A stretch of DNA of 64,000 nt from CAYMZZ01 sp964395095 (GTDB taxonomy: Bacteria; Bacteroidota; Bacteroidia; Chitinophagales; Chitinophagaceae): assembly GCA_964395095.1 (NCBI GenBank), contig CAYMZZ010000009.1, positions 171,642 through 235,641 of the forward strand, read 5' to 3'. This document shows, piece by piece, positions 26,330 through 33,748 of this stretch (its first letter is position 1; each line of letters starts with the position of its first letter). A model generated the notes under the pieces. The model was given only the letters and a program-made list of their open reading frames with translations, was not told where the DNA came from and did not search any database. Made by a program: the position numbers and the translations under genes.

Positions 26330-27079
26330 TTGACTGCTGTGGCGTTTCTAACTAACCTTTTCAAAAAGCACTCCGGCTCCGCATTCAAAAAAGAGCTGAA
26401 AAATATCCTGGGGTTTCAGCCGAAAAATGTTTCGCTGTACCGCACCGCCCTTACACATCGTTCCGTACGGGAGGGGGCCGATGAAAACAATGAACGGCTC
26501 GAATACCTGGGCGATGCCATCCTGAGCGCCCTGATCGCCGACTATCTCTTCAAAAGATATCCCTATCGCGAAGAAGGCTTTCTCACCGAAATGCGCAGCA
26601 AGATGGTGAACCGCTCGCAACTCAATGATATTGCGGTACGGATGGGTTTGAAAAAGATTACCCTTTACAACAAGATGGACAGCTCACTCAAAGTGAGCCA
26701 GATTTTTGGAAACACACTGGAAGCGCTGGTAGGTGCCATTTATCTCGACATGGGCTATCGGAAAACGGCCAAATGGGTGCATAAAACCGTTATTCAGCCA
26801 CACATGTTTATGGATGATCTTGAAATTCTGGAGATCAATCACAAAAACAAACTCTATGGCTGGGCCAATAAGAACGGTAAAGTGCTGGAGTTTGAAACCC
26901 TGAATGAAAAGCTGGAAAATGGCCGCCGCCTCTTCACCATCGCGGCCGTAATAGATGGCAAAACCATTGCTGAAGGAAAAGCATTTAATAAGAAAGACGC
27001 CTCGCAAATAGCCGCACAGGCGGCGGTGGAGAAGCTGGGAATTGTGAATGCGGATAGTTTGGTGGACCCGGGAGCGTGA
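26330..27079 (+). CDS. rnc: Ribonuclease III
   Basis: About 249 residues if the TTG at 26330 is used; a GTG at 26339 is an equally good start and no ATG is available nearby. The RNase III signature NERLEYLGDAIL (with the metal-binding Glu and Asp) and the second acidic site ALVGAIYLDMGY are intact, followed by a C-terminal double-stranded RNA binding domain (GKTIAEGKAFNKKDASQIAAQAAVEKL as a region near residues 210-238). It cuts double-stranded RNA in rRNA maturation and could process the many hairpin-forming intergenic repeats transcribed here. It follows fabF by 15 bp. Confidence 0.96.
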   Translation: MTAVAFLTNLFKKHSGSAFKKELKNILGFQPKNVSLYRTALTHRSVREGADENNERLEYLGDAILSALIADYLFKRYPYREEGFLTEMRSKMVNRSQLNDIAVRMGLKKITLYNKMDSSLKVSQIFGNTLEALVGAIYLDMGYRKTAKWVHKTVIQPHMFMDDLEILEINHKNKLYGWANKNGKVLEFETLNEKLENGRRLFTIAAVIDGKTIAEGKAFNKKDASQIAAQAAVEKLGIVNADSLVDPGA

Positions 27080-27351
27080 GACGTAATACGTTGTACGTTC
27101 TACGTAATACGTTTCTGGGTTTAAGGTTTAGGGTTTAAAGTTTAATGGTTAGCGTTTAAACTTTCAACAGGTTTGGAGTGCTGGAGCATTTCCCGCAGAT
27201 TATCGCAGATTCCTAAGCAGATTGCCGCAGATTTTTTCTACTGGCAATTTTCAACTCACCGCCTACCAAACTACTAGCCATAAATTTTAAACCTTAAACC
27301 CTAAACCTTAAACCGATAATACGTAAAACGTACTACGTATTACGTATTACA
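27080..27351. repeat. Nested inverted repeat: ACGTAATACG outside, GGTTTAAGG inside, CGCAGATT core
   Basis: Left side: ACGTAATACGTTGTACG (about 27080-27113) then GGTTTAAGGTTTAGGG (about 27120-27160). Centre: four CGCAGATT-like copies (27191-27236). Right side in mirror order: AAACCTTAAACCCTAAACC (about 27287-27312) then ACGTACTACGTATTACG (27318-27350). The modules are thus layered A-B-E-B'-A' in the gap between the convergent rnc and epimerase genes. Confidence 0.85.
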
Positions 27352-27353
27352 TT

Positions 27354-27752
27354 TCACCTCTCCGCGCAAATTTCCACCAGCACCCCATTAGCACTTTTAG
27401 GATGCAGGAAACATACCCACTTATTATCCGCTCCTGCTTTTGGTTCTTCGCTGATAAATTGAAAACCGGCTTCCTTTAGTCTCTTTATTTCGGCATGAAT
27501 GTCGTTTACAGCAAAGGCTATATGATGAATGCCTTCCCCCTTCTTATCGATAAAGCGGGCGATGATACCTTCGGGGTCGGTACTTTGCAGGAGTTCGATT
27601 TTGGATTCACCGGTTTGGAAGAAGGCTGTTTCTACTTTTTCCGATTCCACTCTTTCCCTTTTGTAGCAAATTGTGTTCAGCAGTTTTTCATAAAGGGGAA
27701 TGGCGCTTGCCAACTCCCGCACGGCTATGCCAATATGTTCGATCTTTTCCAT
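27354..27752 (-). CDS. mce: Methylmalonyl-CoA epimerase
   Basis: 132 residues, the normal length. The VOC (glyoxalase-like) fold metal ligands are visible: H7 in IEHIGIAV, E in SKIELLQ, H in GIHHIAFAV and E in GVLVEICAER. It interconverts (R)- and (S)-methylmalonyl-CoA between propionyl-CoA carboxylase and methylmalonyl-CoA mutase. The partner genes are not in the window. The gene is divergent from the cysteine desulfurase gene. Confidence 0.94.
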   Translation of the reverse strand: MEKIEHIGIAVRELASAIPLYEKLLNTICYKRERVESEKVETAFFQTGESKIELLQSTDPEGIIARFIDKKGEGIHHIAFAVNDIHAEIKRLKEAGFQFISEEPKAGADNKWVCFLHPKSANGVLVEICAER

Positions 27753-27841
27753 AATCAGGGGGCTTTATTGATGAGTAGTCCTCAGGCAAAATAGAACCTT
27801 TTGGGTAATTTCGCCCAGGTTGTGTCGTCAATCCTGTTTTT

Positions 27842-29026
27842 ATGAAGGGAATGCCCATTTATCTGGACCATAATGCTACCACCCCCTGCGATCCGGCGGT
27901 GCTGGAAGCCATGTTGCCTTATTTCACCCAGGCCTTTGGTAATGCAGCCAGTCATAGCCATGCCTGGGGCTGGCAGGCACGTGAGGCGGTGTTGGTAGCC
28001 AGGGAGCAGGTAGCGGCAGCCATTGGCGCCACGGAGCGGGAAATCATTTTTACTTCCGGTGCTACGGAATCGGTCAATCTCGCCATTAAGGGTGTATGGG
28101 ATACCTATTCGCAAAAGGGAAACCATATCATCACCACCGCGATAGAGCATCATGCTGTTCTCGACACCTGTGCCTGGCTCGAAAAAAGGGGGGTAGAGGT
28201 AAGCTATCTTCCCGTGAACGGGCAGGGCTGGGTGGAACCGGAGCGAATAAGGGAGGCGATCAGGCCCCAAACCATCCTGATAGCGGTGATGCATGCCAAT
28301 AATGAAACCGGCACCCTGATGCCGGTGGACGAAATTGGCCGCATTGCCAAGGAACATAAAATCATCTTTTTTTGCGATGCGGCCCAGTCGGTGGGAAAAA
28401 TTCCGGTGCAGGTGGAGGAGATGGGGGTTGACCTGCTGGCCTGCAGTGCTCATAAATTTTATGGCCCAAAAGGAGTGGGCGCCCTCTATGTGAGGCGGCG
28501 CGATCCCCGGGTTAACCCTGGCGCGCAGATACATGGGGGAGGACATGAACGGGGCATCCGAAGCGGCACCCTGAATGTACCGGGTATCGTGGGCATGGGG
28601 CATGCGGTGCAATTGGCCACCCGTTTGATGGCGACGGAGGCCAAAAGGCTCAGCAGCCTGCGAGATGAACTGGAAGCGGCCATCCTTTCCATCGGCGGTG
28701 TATGGCTCAACAGCGATCCGTCCCGGCGATTGCCGCATGTAGGCAATTATTCCTTTGAAGGAGTGCAGGGCGATGCGCTGCTCAGGGCCCTCACAAGGGA
28801 TCTCGCATTGTCATCCGGCTCGGCCTGCACATCGGCTCTGCCAGAACCCAGCTATGTATTGCGGGCGCTGGGCCGAAGCGATGAACTGGCCAGCGCCGCC
28901 ATCCGTATTGCCCTCGGCCGCCATACCAGCGCAGATGATACAGGTAAAGCACAGGAAATTATCCGTGGCACCGTGCTAAAACTTAGAGAACAAGGGCATT
29001 ATGTAACCGGTGAATCCGGCATTTGA
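27842..29026 (+). CDS. Cysteine desulfurase (NifS/IscS family)
   Basis: 394 residues. A fold-type I PLP enzyme that moves sulfur from cysteine to a scaffold: PLP Lys is K205 in CSAHKFYGPKG, His at EHHAVL stacks on the cofactor, and the catalytic Cys is C329 in the SSGSACTSAL loop. The N-terminal IYLDHNATTPCDP is typical of the family; ATG 27851 is an alternative start. The long Cys loop fits the IscS/NifS branch rather than SufS. The next gene encodes an IscA-like carrier 65 bp away with its own promoter element, so this locus supports iron-sulfur cluster assembly. Confidence 0.95.
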   Translation: MKGMPIYLDHNATTPCDPAVLEAMLPYFTQAFGNAASHSHAWGWQAREAVLVAREQVAAAIGATEREIIFTSGATESVNLAIKGVWDTYSQKGNHIITTAIEHHAVLDTCAWLEKRGVEVSYLPVNGQGWVEPERIREAIRPQTILIAVMHANNETGTLMPVDEIGRIAKEHKIIFFCDAAQSVGKIPVQVEEMGVDLLACSAHKFYGPKGVGALYVRRRDPRVNPGAQIHGGGHERGIRSGTLNVPGIVGMGHAVQLATRLMATEAKRLSSLRDELEAAILSIGGVWLNSDPSRRLPHVGNYSFEGVQGDALLRALTRDLALSSGSACTSALPEPSYVLRALGRSDELASAAIRIALGRHTSADDTGKAQEIIRGTVLKLREQGHYVTGESGI

Positions 29027-29055
29027 TTTAACAGCGTCGAAACCTCAACCCTTTG

Positions 29056-29063
29056 TATCTTTG
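29056..29063 (+). promoter_or_regulatory. -7 promoter element (TATCTTTG)
   Basis: TATCTTTG matches TAnnTTTG exactly, 28 bp before the IscA-like gene start. Confidence 0.5.
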
Positions 29064-29091
29064 CTTGTTATTTCACTAAAGCAATTCTACA

Positions 29092-29442
29092 ATGGACTTC
29101 AAAATAGATAATGCCATATTCGTGAGCGACAAAGCCCGCGAAAAAGTGCAAACACTGATGAAAGAAGCCGGCAAGGACGGCCCCGACTATTTTCTGCGCG
29201 TAAGCGTGGTTGGTGGCGGCTGCTCCGGGCTGAGCTATAAAATGGATTTTGACAATACCTCGAAACCCAATGACCAGGTATTTGAGCACAATGGACTCAA
29301 GATTGTAACGGATATGAAGAGTTTACTCTACCTGCTCAACACTACGCTTGAGTTTTCCGACGGCTTGAACGGCAAAGGGTTTGTATTCAATAACCCTAAT
29401 GCCAGCCGTACTTGCGCCTGCGGGGAGAGTTTCGCGGTTTAA
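29092..29442 (+). CDS. HesB/IscA-type iron-sulfur cluster carrier
   Basis: 116 residues with the three conserved cysteines of A-type carriers: C44 in VGGGCSGLSYKM and C108/C110 in RTCACGESF. Such proteins hold and deliver Fe-S clusters (or iron) to target enzymes in the cytoplasm. Length and spacing are standard. It follows the cysteine desulfurase gene, which supplies sulfur for the same pathway. Whether it is best called IscA, SufA or ErpA cannot be settled here. Confidence 0.95.
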   Translation: MDFKIDNAIFVSDKAREKVQTLMKEAGKDGPDYFLRVSVVGGGCSGLSYKMDFDNTSKPNDQVFEHNGLKIVTDMKSLLYLLNTTLEFSDGLNGKGFVFNNPNASRTCACGESFAV

Positions 29443-29450
29443 GCATTAAA

Positions 29451-29483
29451 AGACCTGTAAGGTTTTATAAACCTTACAGGTCT
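29451..29483. terminator. Bidirectional hairpin between IscA-like and Pro-rich genes
   Basis: AGACCTGTAAGGTTT (29451-29465) pairs perfectly with AAACCTTACAGGTCT (29469-29483). On the minus strand the stem is followed by TTTTAAT, so it is a good terminator for the gene ending at 29522; on the plus strand the T-tract is weak. Confidence 0.8.
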
Positions 29484-29521
29484 CATTTCATTTTGCATGG
29501 CTATGCTTTCCGGATACTGTG

Positions 29522-29893
29522 TTAATTGGGAGGCGTTGGGGGTGGAGGAGCTTCCGGCAACTCTCCGTATTTAGCTTTGAATTTCTTGAGTTCTTTCGCA
29601 TTATCCAGGTTGTACACTTCTTTTGTTTTGTCTTTAAGGGTAACGGTTACCTGGTTGTTGTGGATATGCAATCCGCGCACTTCTTTATTTCTTTTCATAA
29701 AAGCATCATCCGATTTCTTCACAGGTGCTGCAGGTGCTTCCGGCACGGGTGGTGGCGGAGGCGCATTTTGCTTTGCTATCACTTTGGGAGGCGCCGGCGG
29801 CGGAGGGGGCGGGGGAGCATCGCTTTTTTGTTGTGCATTGCCATAATGGCCCATGGCGAGCAATAGCCCGGCGACTATCAGGTTCTTTTTCAT
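29522..29893 (-). CDS. Secreted proline-rich small protein
   Basis: 123 residues: signal peptide (residues 1-20, MGHYGNAQ cleavage region), two poly-proline blocks (PPPPPPPAPP about residues 27-36 and PPPPPVPEAP about 44-53), a central domain of about 45 residues (VRGLHIHNNQVTVTLKDKTKEVYNL) and a third Pro run at the C-terminus. The central strand pattern looks like a small beta-hairpin domain repeated in Bacteroidota secreted proteins, but I cannot name it. The Pro blocks are probably linkers that span the periplasm or wall. Ends at a perfect hairpin. Confidence 0.75.
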   Translation of the reverse strand: MKKNLIVAGLLLAMGHYGNAQQKSDAPPPPPPPAPPKVIAKQNAPPPPPVPEAPAAPVKKSDDAFMKRNKEVRGLHIHNNQVTVTLKDKTKEVYNLDNAKELKKFKAKYGELPEAPPPPTPPN

Positions 29894-30041
29894 AATTCAG
29901 TTTAGCCTTAGATGGGATTCAATACGAATTCCACAAAAATGGCAGAAAAAAATGCCGGCTACTCATGGAGTACAGGGGTTGTTCCTATTTACATTCATCC
30001 TTATGTCCGGCAATCGCATTTGCCGTATATTAGCAGCTTAT

Positions 30042-30761
30042 ATGTGGTCCGTTTGTAAAAAAGAGTTGGGACAGTTTTTCAGCAACCTCACCGGTTATAT
30101 CGCCATATTGGTTTTTTTAGTGGTGAATGGGCTGGTGTTGTTTGTTTTTCGTGATAATATTTTCGATTATGGCTATGCCACACTCGACCGTTATTTTGAG
30201 CTGGCTCCCTGGGTTCTTTTGCTGTTGATACCCGCCATCACCATGCGCAGTTTTGCGGAGGAATTCCGTACAGGTACTTATGAAATTCTGCAAACCCGTC
30301 CGCTTAGCCGTACCCAAATTGTGGCAGGTAAGTACCTCGGAAGTTTTATCGTGGTGCTGATTGCCCTGCTCCCCAGTATTCTCTATTATTTTTCCATTCA
30401 ATCCCTGTCTGCCGGTGTAGGTATCGATAAGGGAGCTACGATTGGCGCATATATTGGTTTGTTTTTCCTGGCCGCCGTTTTTACCGCAATCGGCATTTGT
30501 GCCAGCAGCTTTACCAGCAATTCGGTGGTGGCATTTATCCTCGCTTTGCTGGCCTGCGCCCTGTTGTATTATGGCTTCAATGCCCTTAGCGGTTTGACCG
30601 GTGAAGCGGGCGGACTGGATTATTATACCGAAATGTTGGGCATCGATTTTCATTATCGCAGCATCAGTCGCGGCGTCATCGATAGCCGCGATATTGTGTA
30701 TTTCCTGACGGTATGGTTATTTTTCCTTTATCTCACACACCGAAATCTTGAAAAGAACTGA
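30042..30761 (+). CDS. gldF: Gliding motility ABC transporter permease GldF
   Basis: About 239 residues from ATG 30042 (MWSVCKKELGQFFSNLTGYIA), which matches the usual GldF length; the longer frame to 29853 is not needed. Six membrane helices and the ABC-2 permease motif EEFRTGTYEILQTRPLSRTQIV are visible. GldF, with GldG and the ATPase GldA, forms an ABC transporter needed for gliding in some Bacteroidota. The gldG start follows its stop by one base, so the two are coupled. gldA is not adjacent. Confidence 0.93.
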   Translation: MWSVCKKELGQFFSNLTGYIAILVFLVVNGLVLFVFRDNIFDYGYATLDRYFELAPWVLLLLIPAITMRSFAEEFRTGTYEILQTRPLSRTQIVAGKYLGSFIVVLIALLPSILYYFSIQSLSAGVGIDKGATIGAYIGLFFLAAVFTAIGICASSFTSNSVVAFILALLACALLYYGFNALSGLTGEAGGLDYYTEMLGIDFHYRSISRGVIDSRDIVYFLTVWLFFLYLTHRNLEKN

Positions 30762-30762
30762 T

Positions 30763-32490
30763 ATGGGATTAGTTCGGAAAATACTAAGGCATCGCTTCGG
30801 ATGGGTCATGGTATTATTGGCGCTGGTGCTGCTCAATATGCTCGCTTCATCTTTTCACAAGCGCATAGATCTTACCAGTGAGAAAAGATTTACGTTGAGC
30901 AAATCCACACAGGCCATTCTGCAAAACCTGGAAGAGGAAGTAGAGATCAATGTGCTGCTGAAAGGGGACTATCCCGCCGGTTTTCGGAAACTGGTCAACA
31001 GCATCGAAGAATTCTTAAACGATTGCCGCGATATTTCGAAAGGTAAATTACGTGTCAGCTATTCCGATCCGCTTAGCGGGCTGGATGATACTACTGCGCG
31101 TTATACCATCGACTCCATTCAGTATTTTTTTGATATTAATCCTTTCACCCTTGAAGCCCCTTCGAAAGTGGGCGACGAGCTGCGGCAAAAACTGGTATTG
31201 CCCGGAGCCATTATGCGCTATGGCGACACCACGGTGGGCGTCAACTTCCTCGCCGGCATGCGTGCCTATGGTACGGAAGCGGAGCAATTGGCGCAGTTAT
31301 ATAACGATGTGGAAGCGACGCTGGAATATAAGATCGCGAGTAAGCTGGAAAAACTGACCTCCCCGCGAAAACCCCTGGTAGGGTATGCGCTGGGCCATGG
31401 AGAAGCCTGGGGTTATAATGTGAATGACGCGGTAACCACCCTTATTAAGGAATATTATTTCGATACCGTTAATATCGCTACCGAACCCATGATTCCATCG
31501 GAGATGGATGTTTTGGTCATTCTTAAACCCACACAACGGTTCACCGAGGAGGATAAGTTCAAGATCGATCAATACATCATGAATGGAGGGAAAGTGTTTT
31601 GGATGATCGATAATATGTATGCGGAATTCGACAGCCTATACAAAACCGGTGGGTTCACTGCATTTGACCGGGGTCTTAACCTGGAAGATCAGCTTTTTCG
31701 CTACGGAGCCCGTATCAACCAGAACCTCTTGCAGGATATGCAGAGCGATAAGCTGCCCCAGCTATCGGGCGATCAGCAATCGGGAATGCAGCAGCGGCTG
31801 GTAGACTGGCCCTTTTTCCCGGTGCTGAATGGCACCAACCACCCCATCAGCAAAAACCTCGATGGAGTAAGGGCCATGTTTCCCAATACCCTCGATACTA
31901 TTCGCAGTCCGGGCATTAAAAAAACATTCCTGCTAAAATCATCAGCCAATGCAAGGGTATTGCCGGCACCAGCCATTATTGACTTTGAGTTTATGAATAT
32001 CGCGCCGGATGCCAACGAATTCCGCATCAGCGATACAGCCGTGGCGGTTCTGCTGGAAGGACGTTTTACATCGGCATTCCGCAACCGGGTTAGCAGCGCC
32101 CAGCAGCAACAACTGGCGGCGATGGGTCAAACCTTTTTGAATGAAGCCCCGGAGCCCACACAAATGATAGTGGTAGCCGATGGCGATATAGCCATGAACC
32201 AGTTCAGCCAAATGAGCGGACCGCTCAGTATGGGCGAAAACCTGTTTACCCGCTATGTATTTGCCAATAAAGCGTTTTTCCTGAACAGCATTGAATACCT
32301 CATCAATCCCGATGGCGTTTTAGAAACCCGGGCGAAGTCCTATACCCTTCGCCTGCTCGATCCCCGCAAAACGGAAGCAAAACGCGGTAGCTGGCAACTC
32401 ATCAACCTGGCCATGCCCGTGGCCCTGGTGCTGATAAGCGGTGGCATTTTTCAGTATGTGAGGCGGAGAAAGTATGGTAGTAGTAAGTAG
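30763..32490 (+). CDS. gldG: Gliding motility-associated ABC transporter substrate-binding protein GldG
   Basis: About 575 residues from ATG 30763. An N-terminal membrane helix (residues 12-30), the motif RIDLTSEKRFTLSKST at the start of the periplasmic part, a large ABC-type uncharacterised domain (DUF4350-like) and a C-terminal membrane helix (about residues 545-565) match GldG. It is the periplasmic partner of GldF. The protein ends in KYGSSK because its last three codons and stop lie in the intergenic GTAGTAAGTAG repeat module. Confidence 0.93.
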   Translation: MGLVRKILRHRFGWVMVLLALVLLNMLASSFHKRIDLTSEKRFTLSKSTQAILQNLEEEVEINVLLKGDYPAGFRKLVNSIEEFLNDCRDISKGKLRVSYSDPLSGLDDTTARYTIDSIQYFFDINPFTLEAPSKVGDELRQKLVLPGAIMRYGDTTVGVNFLAGMRAYGTEAEQLAQLYNDVEATLEYKIASKLEKLTSPRKPLVGYALGHGEAWGYNVNDAVTTLIKEYYFDTVNIATEPMIPSEMDVLVILKPTQRFTEEDKFKIDQYIMNGGKVFWMIDNMYAEFDSLYKTGGFTAFDRGLNLEDQLFRYGARINQNLLQDMQSDKLPQLSGDQQSGMQQRLVDWPFFPVLNGTNHPISKNLDGVRAMFPNTLDTIRSPGIKKTFLLKSSANARVLPAPAIIDFEFMNIAPDANEFRISDTAVAVLLEGRFTSAFRNRVSSAQQQQLAAMGQTFLNEAPEPTQMIVVADGDIAMNQFSQMSGPLSMGENLFTRYVFANKAFFLNSIEYLINPDGVLETRAKSYTLRLLDPRKTEAKRGSWQLINLAMPVALVLISGGIFQYVRRRKYGSSK

Positions 32491-32645
32491 TAAGTTGTAA
32501 GTAGTAAGTAGGGGGATGGGGTTTGGAAATAGATATCAGAACTAGTTCATCCTAAAGTTGCGGCAGCCCCAGATCCATACAAGCTATGTGCTTAAGCGGT
32601 CCCTAATACGAATATCCCTACTTACCACTTACTACTTACAACTTC
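32474..32645. repeat. Inverted pair of GTAGTAAGTTG-type repeats between gldG and terC-like gene
   Basis: The left arm (32474-32511) overlaps the gldG stop and is built of AGTAGTAAGT and TTGTAAGT words. The right arm (32618-32645) reads CTTACCACTTACTAC and TTACAACTT, complementary in kind, and ends at the TATCTTTG promoter element of the next gene. Confidence 0.8.
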
Positions 32646-32647
32646 TC

Positions 32648-32655
32648 TATCTTTG
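32648..32655 (+). promoter_or_regulatory. -7 promoter element (TATCTTTG)
   Basis: TATCTTTG matches TAnnTTTG exactly. It covers the GTG that opens the longer reading frame, which supports the ATG at 32670 as start. Confidence 0.5.
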
Positions 32656-32669
32656 TGCTTTTTACGCAA

Positions 32670-33638
32670 ATGACACCTGACCAGATCACCTACCTCGTAT
32701 TCGGCATCGTACTCGTCCTGGCCCTTGTATTCGATCTTGGCTTGTTGAGCAAGAAGAATCAGAAAGTCAGTTTAAAACAGGCACTTTATCAAACATTCTT
32801 CTGGGTGGGTCTCGCGCTCTCCTTTTTTGTGTTTATGTGGCTGGAAAACGGGCAGACCCTTGCCCTCGAATATCTCAGCGCCTACCTCATGGAATGGAGC
32901 CTGAGTATCGACAATATCTTTGTGTTCATCCTCATCTTTGCCAGCTTTGGTGTAAAGGAAAAACACTATGGCCGCGTGTTGCTGATCGGCATCCTGATGG
33001 CCATTATATTCCGGATCATTTTCATCACGGTGGGCGTAGCGCTGGTGGATCGTTTCCATTGGATACTCTATGTGTTTGGCGTATTCCTGGTTTATACCGG
33101 GTACAAAATGTTTACCGCCAATGAGGACGAGGAATTTGATCCGCAGGAATCCAAAGTGTATCGCTATCTCAAGCGTTTCATTCCCCTCACCACGCACGAT
33201 GGAGATGGCAAATTTGTAGTGCACGAAAATGGGAAGCGACGCTATACCACCCTGTTTGTGGTGATCATTATGCTGGCGGCCATTGACCTGGTATTTGCCC
33301 TGGATTCCATTCCGGCGGTGATGGGTATATCGCGCGACAAACTCGTTATCTATACCTCCAATATTTTCGCCGTGCTGGGCCTTCGTTCGCTATTCTTCCT
33401 GCTGCGGGGCGCGGTAAGCCGATTCGACTATCTGCAACAGGGTATTGCCATTGTGCTGGTATTTATCGGTATCAAGATGCTGGCCGAGCATTGGATCAAT
33501 AAATGGATCGATAAACCCATACAGGTGTTTATTTCGCTGGGCGTAATCCTGCTGTGTATTTCAGGTTCCATCTTCTATTCTATATTTATTAATAAAAAAG
33601 GACTGCCGGAAGATGTGGAGGAGGGAAGTAGTAAGTAG
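32670..33638 (+). CDS. TerC family integral membrane protein
   Basis: About 322 residues from ATG 32670, with roughly nine membrane helices. TerC hallmarks are acidic residues within helices: WSLSIDNIFVFILIF and AAIDLVFALDSIPAVMG. Relatives (TerC, Alx, MeeF) are linked to manganese efflux and metal homeostasis at the inner membrane, and to metalation of exported enzymes; original TerC belongs to tellurite resistance, but no other ter gene is nearby, so an Alx-like manganese role is more likely. The C-terminal EEGSSK is encoded by the intergenic repeat module. Confidence 0.93.
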   Translation: MTPDQITYLVFGIVLVLALVFDLGLLSKKNQKVSLKQALYQTFFWVGLALSFFVFMWLENGQTLALEYLSAYLMEWSLSIDNIFVFILIFASFGVKEKHYGRVLLIGILMAIIFRIIFITVGVALVDRFHWILYVFGVFLVYTGYKMFTANEDEEFDPQESKVYRYLKRFIPLTTHDGDGKFVVHENGKRRYTTLFVVIIMLAAIDLVFALDSIPAVMGISRDKLVIYTSNIFAVLGLRSLFFLLRGAVSRFDYLQQGIAIVLVFIGIKMLAEHWINKWIDKPIQVFISLGVILLCISGSIFYSIFINKKGLPEDVEEGSSK

Positions 33639-33716
33639 TAAGTAGTAAGTTGTAAGTAGTAAGTAGGAAGTAGGAAGAGGTTAATAGATTTATCCGCGGA
33701 TATACGCAGATAAAGG
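33627..33716. repeat. AGTAAGTAGTAAG run plus CGCAGAT copy
   Basis: Eight or so AGTAAGT-type words (33627-33676) include the stop codon of the TerC gene. They are followed by a TTATCCGCGGATATACGCAG copy of the CGCAGAT family (33691-33716). No opposing arm is present before murF, unlike most other sites. Confidence 0.75.
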
Positions 33717-33748
33717 TTGTTGCAAAAGCTGTCAACTTTAGTCGGGAC

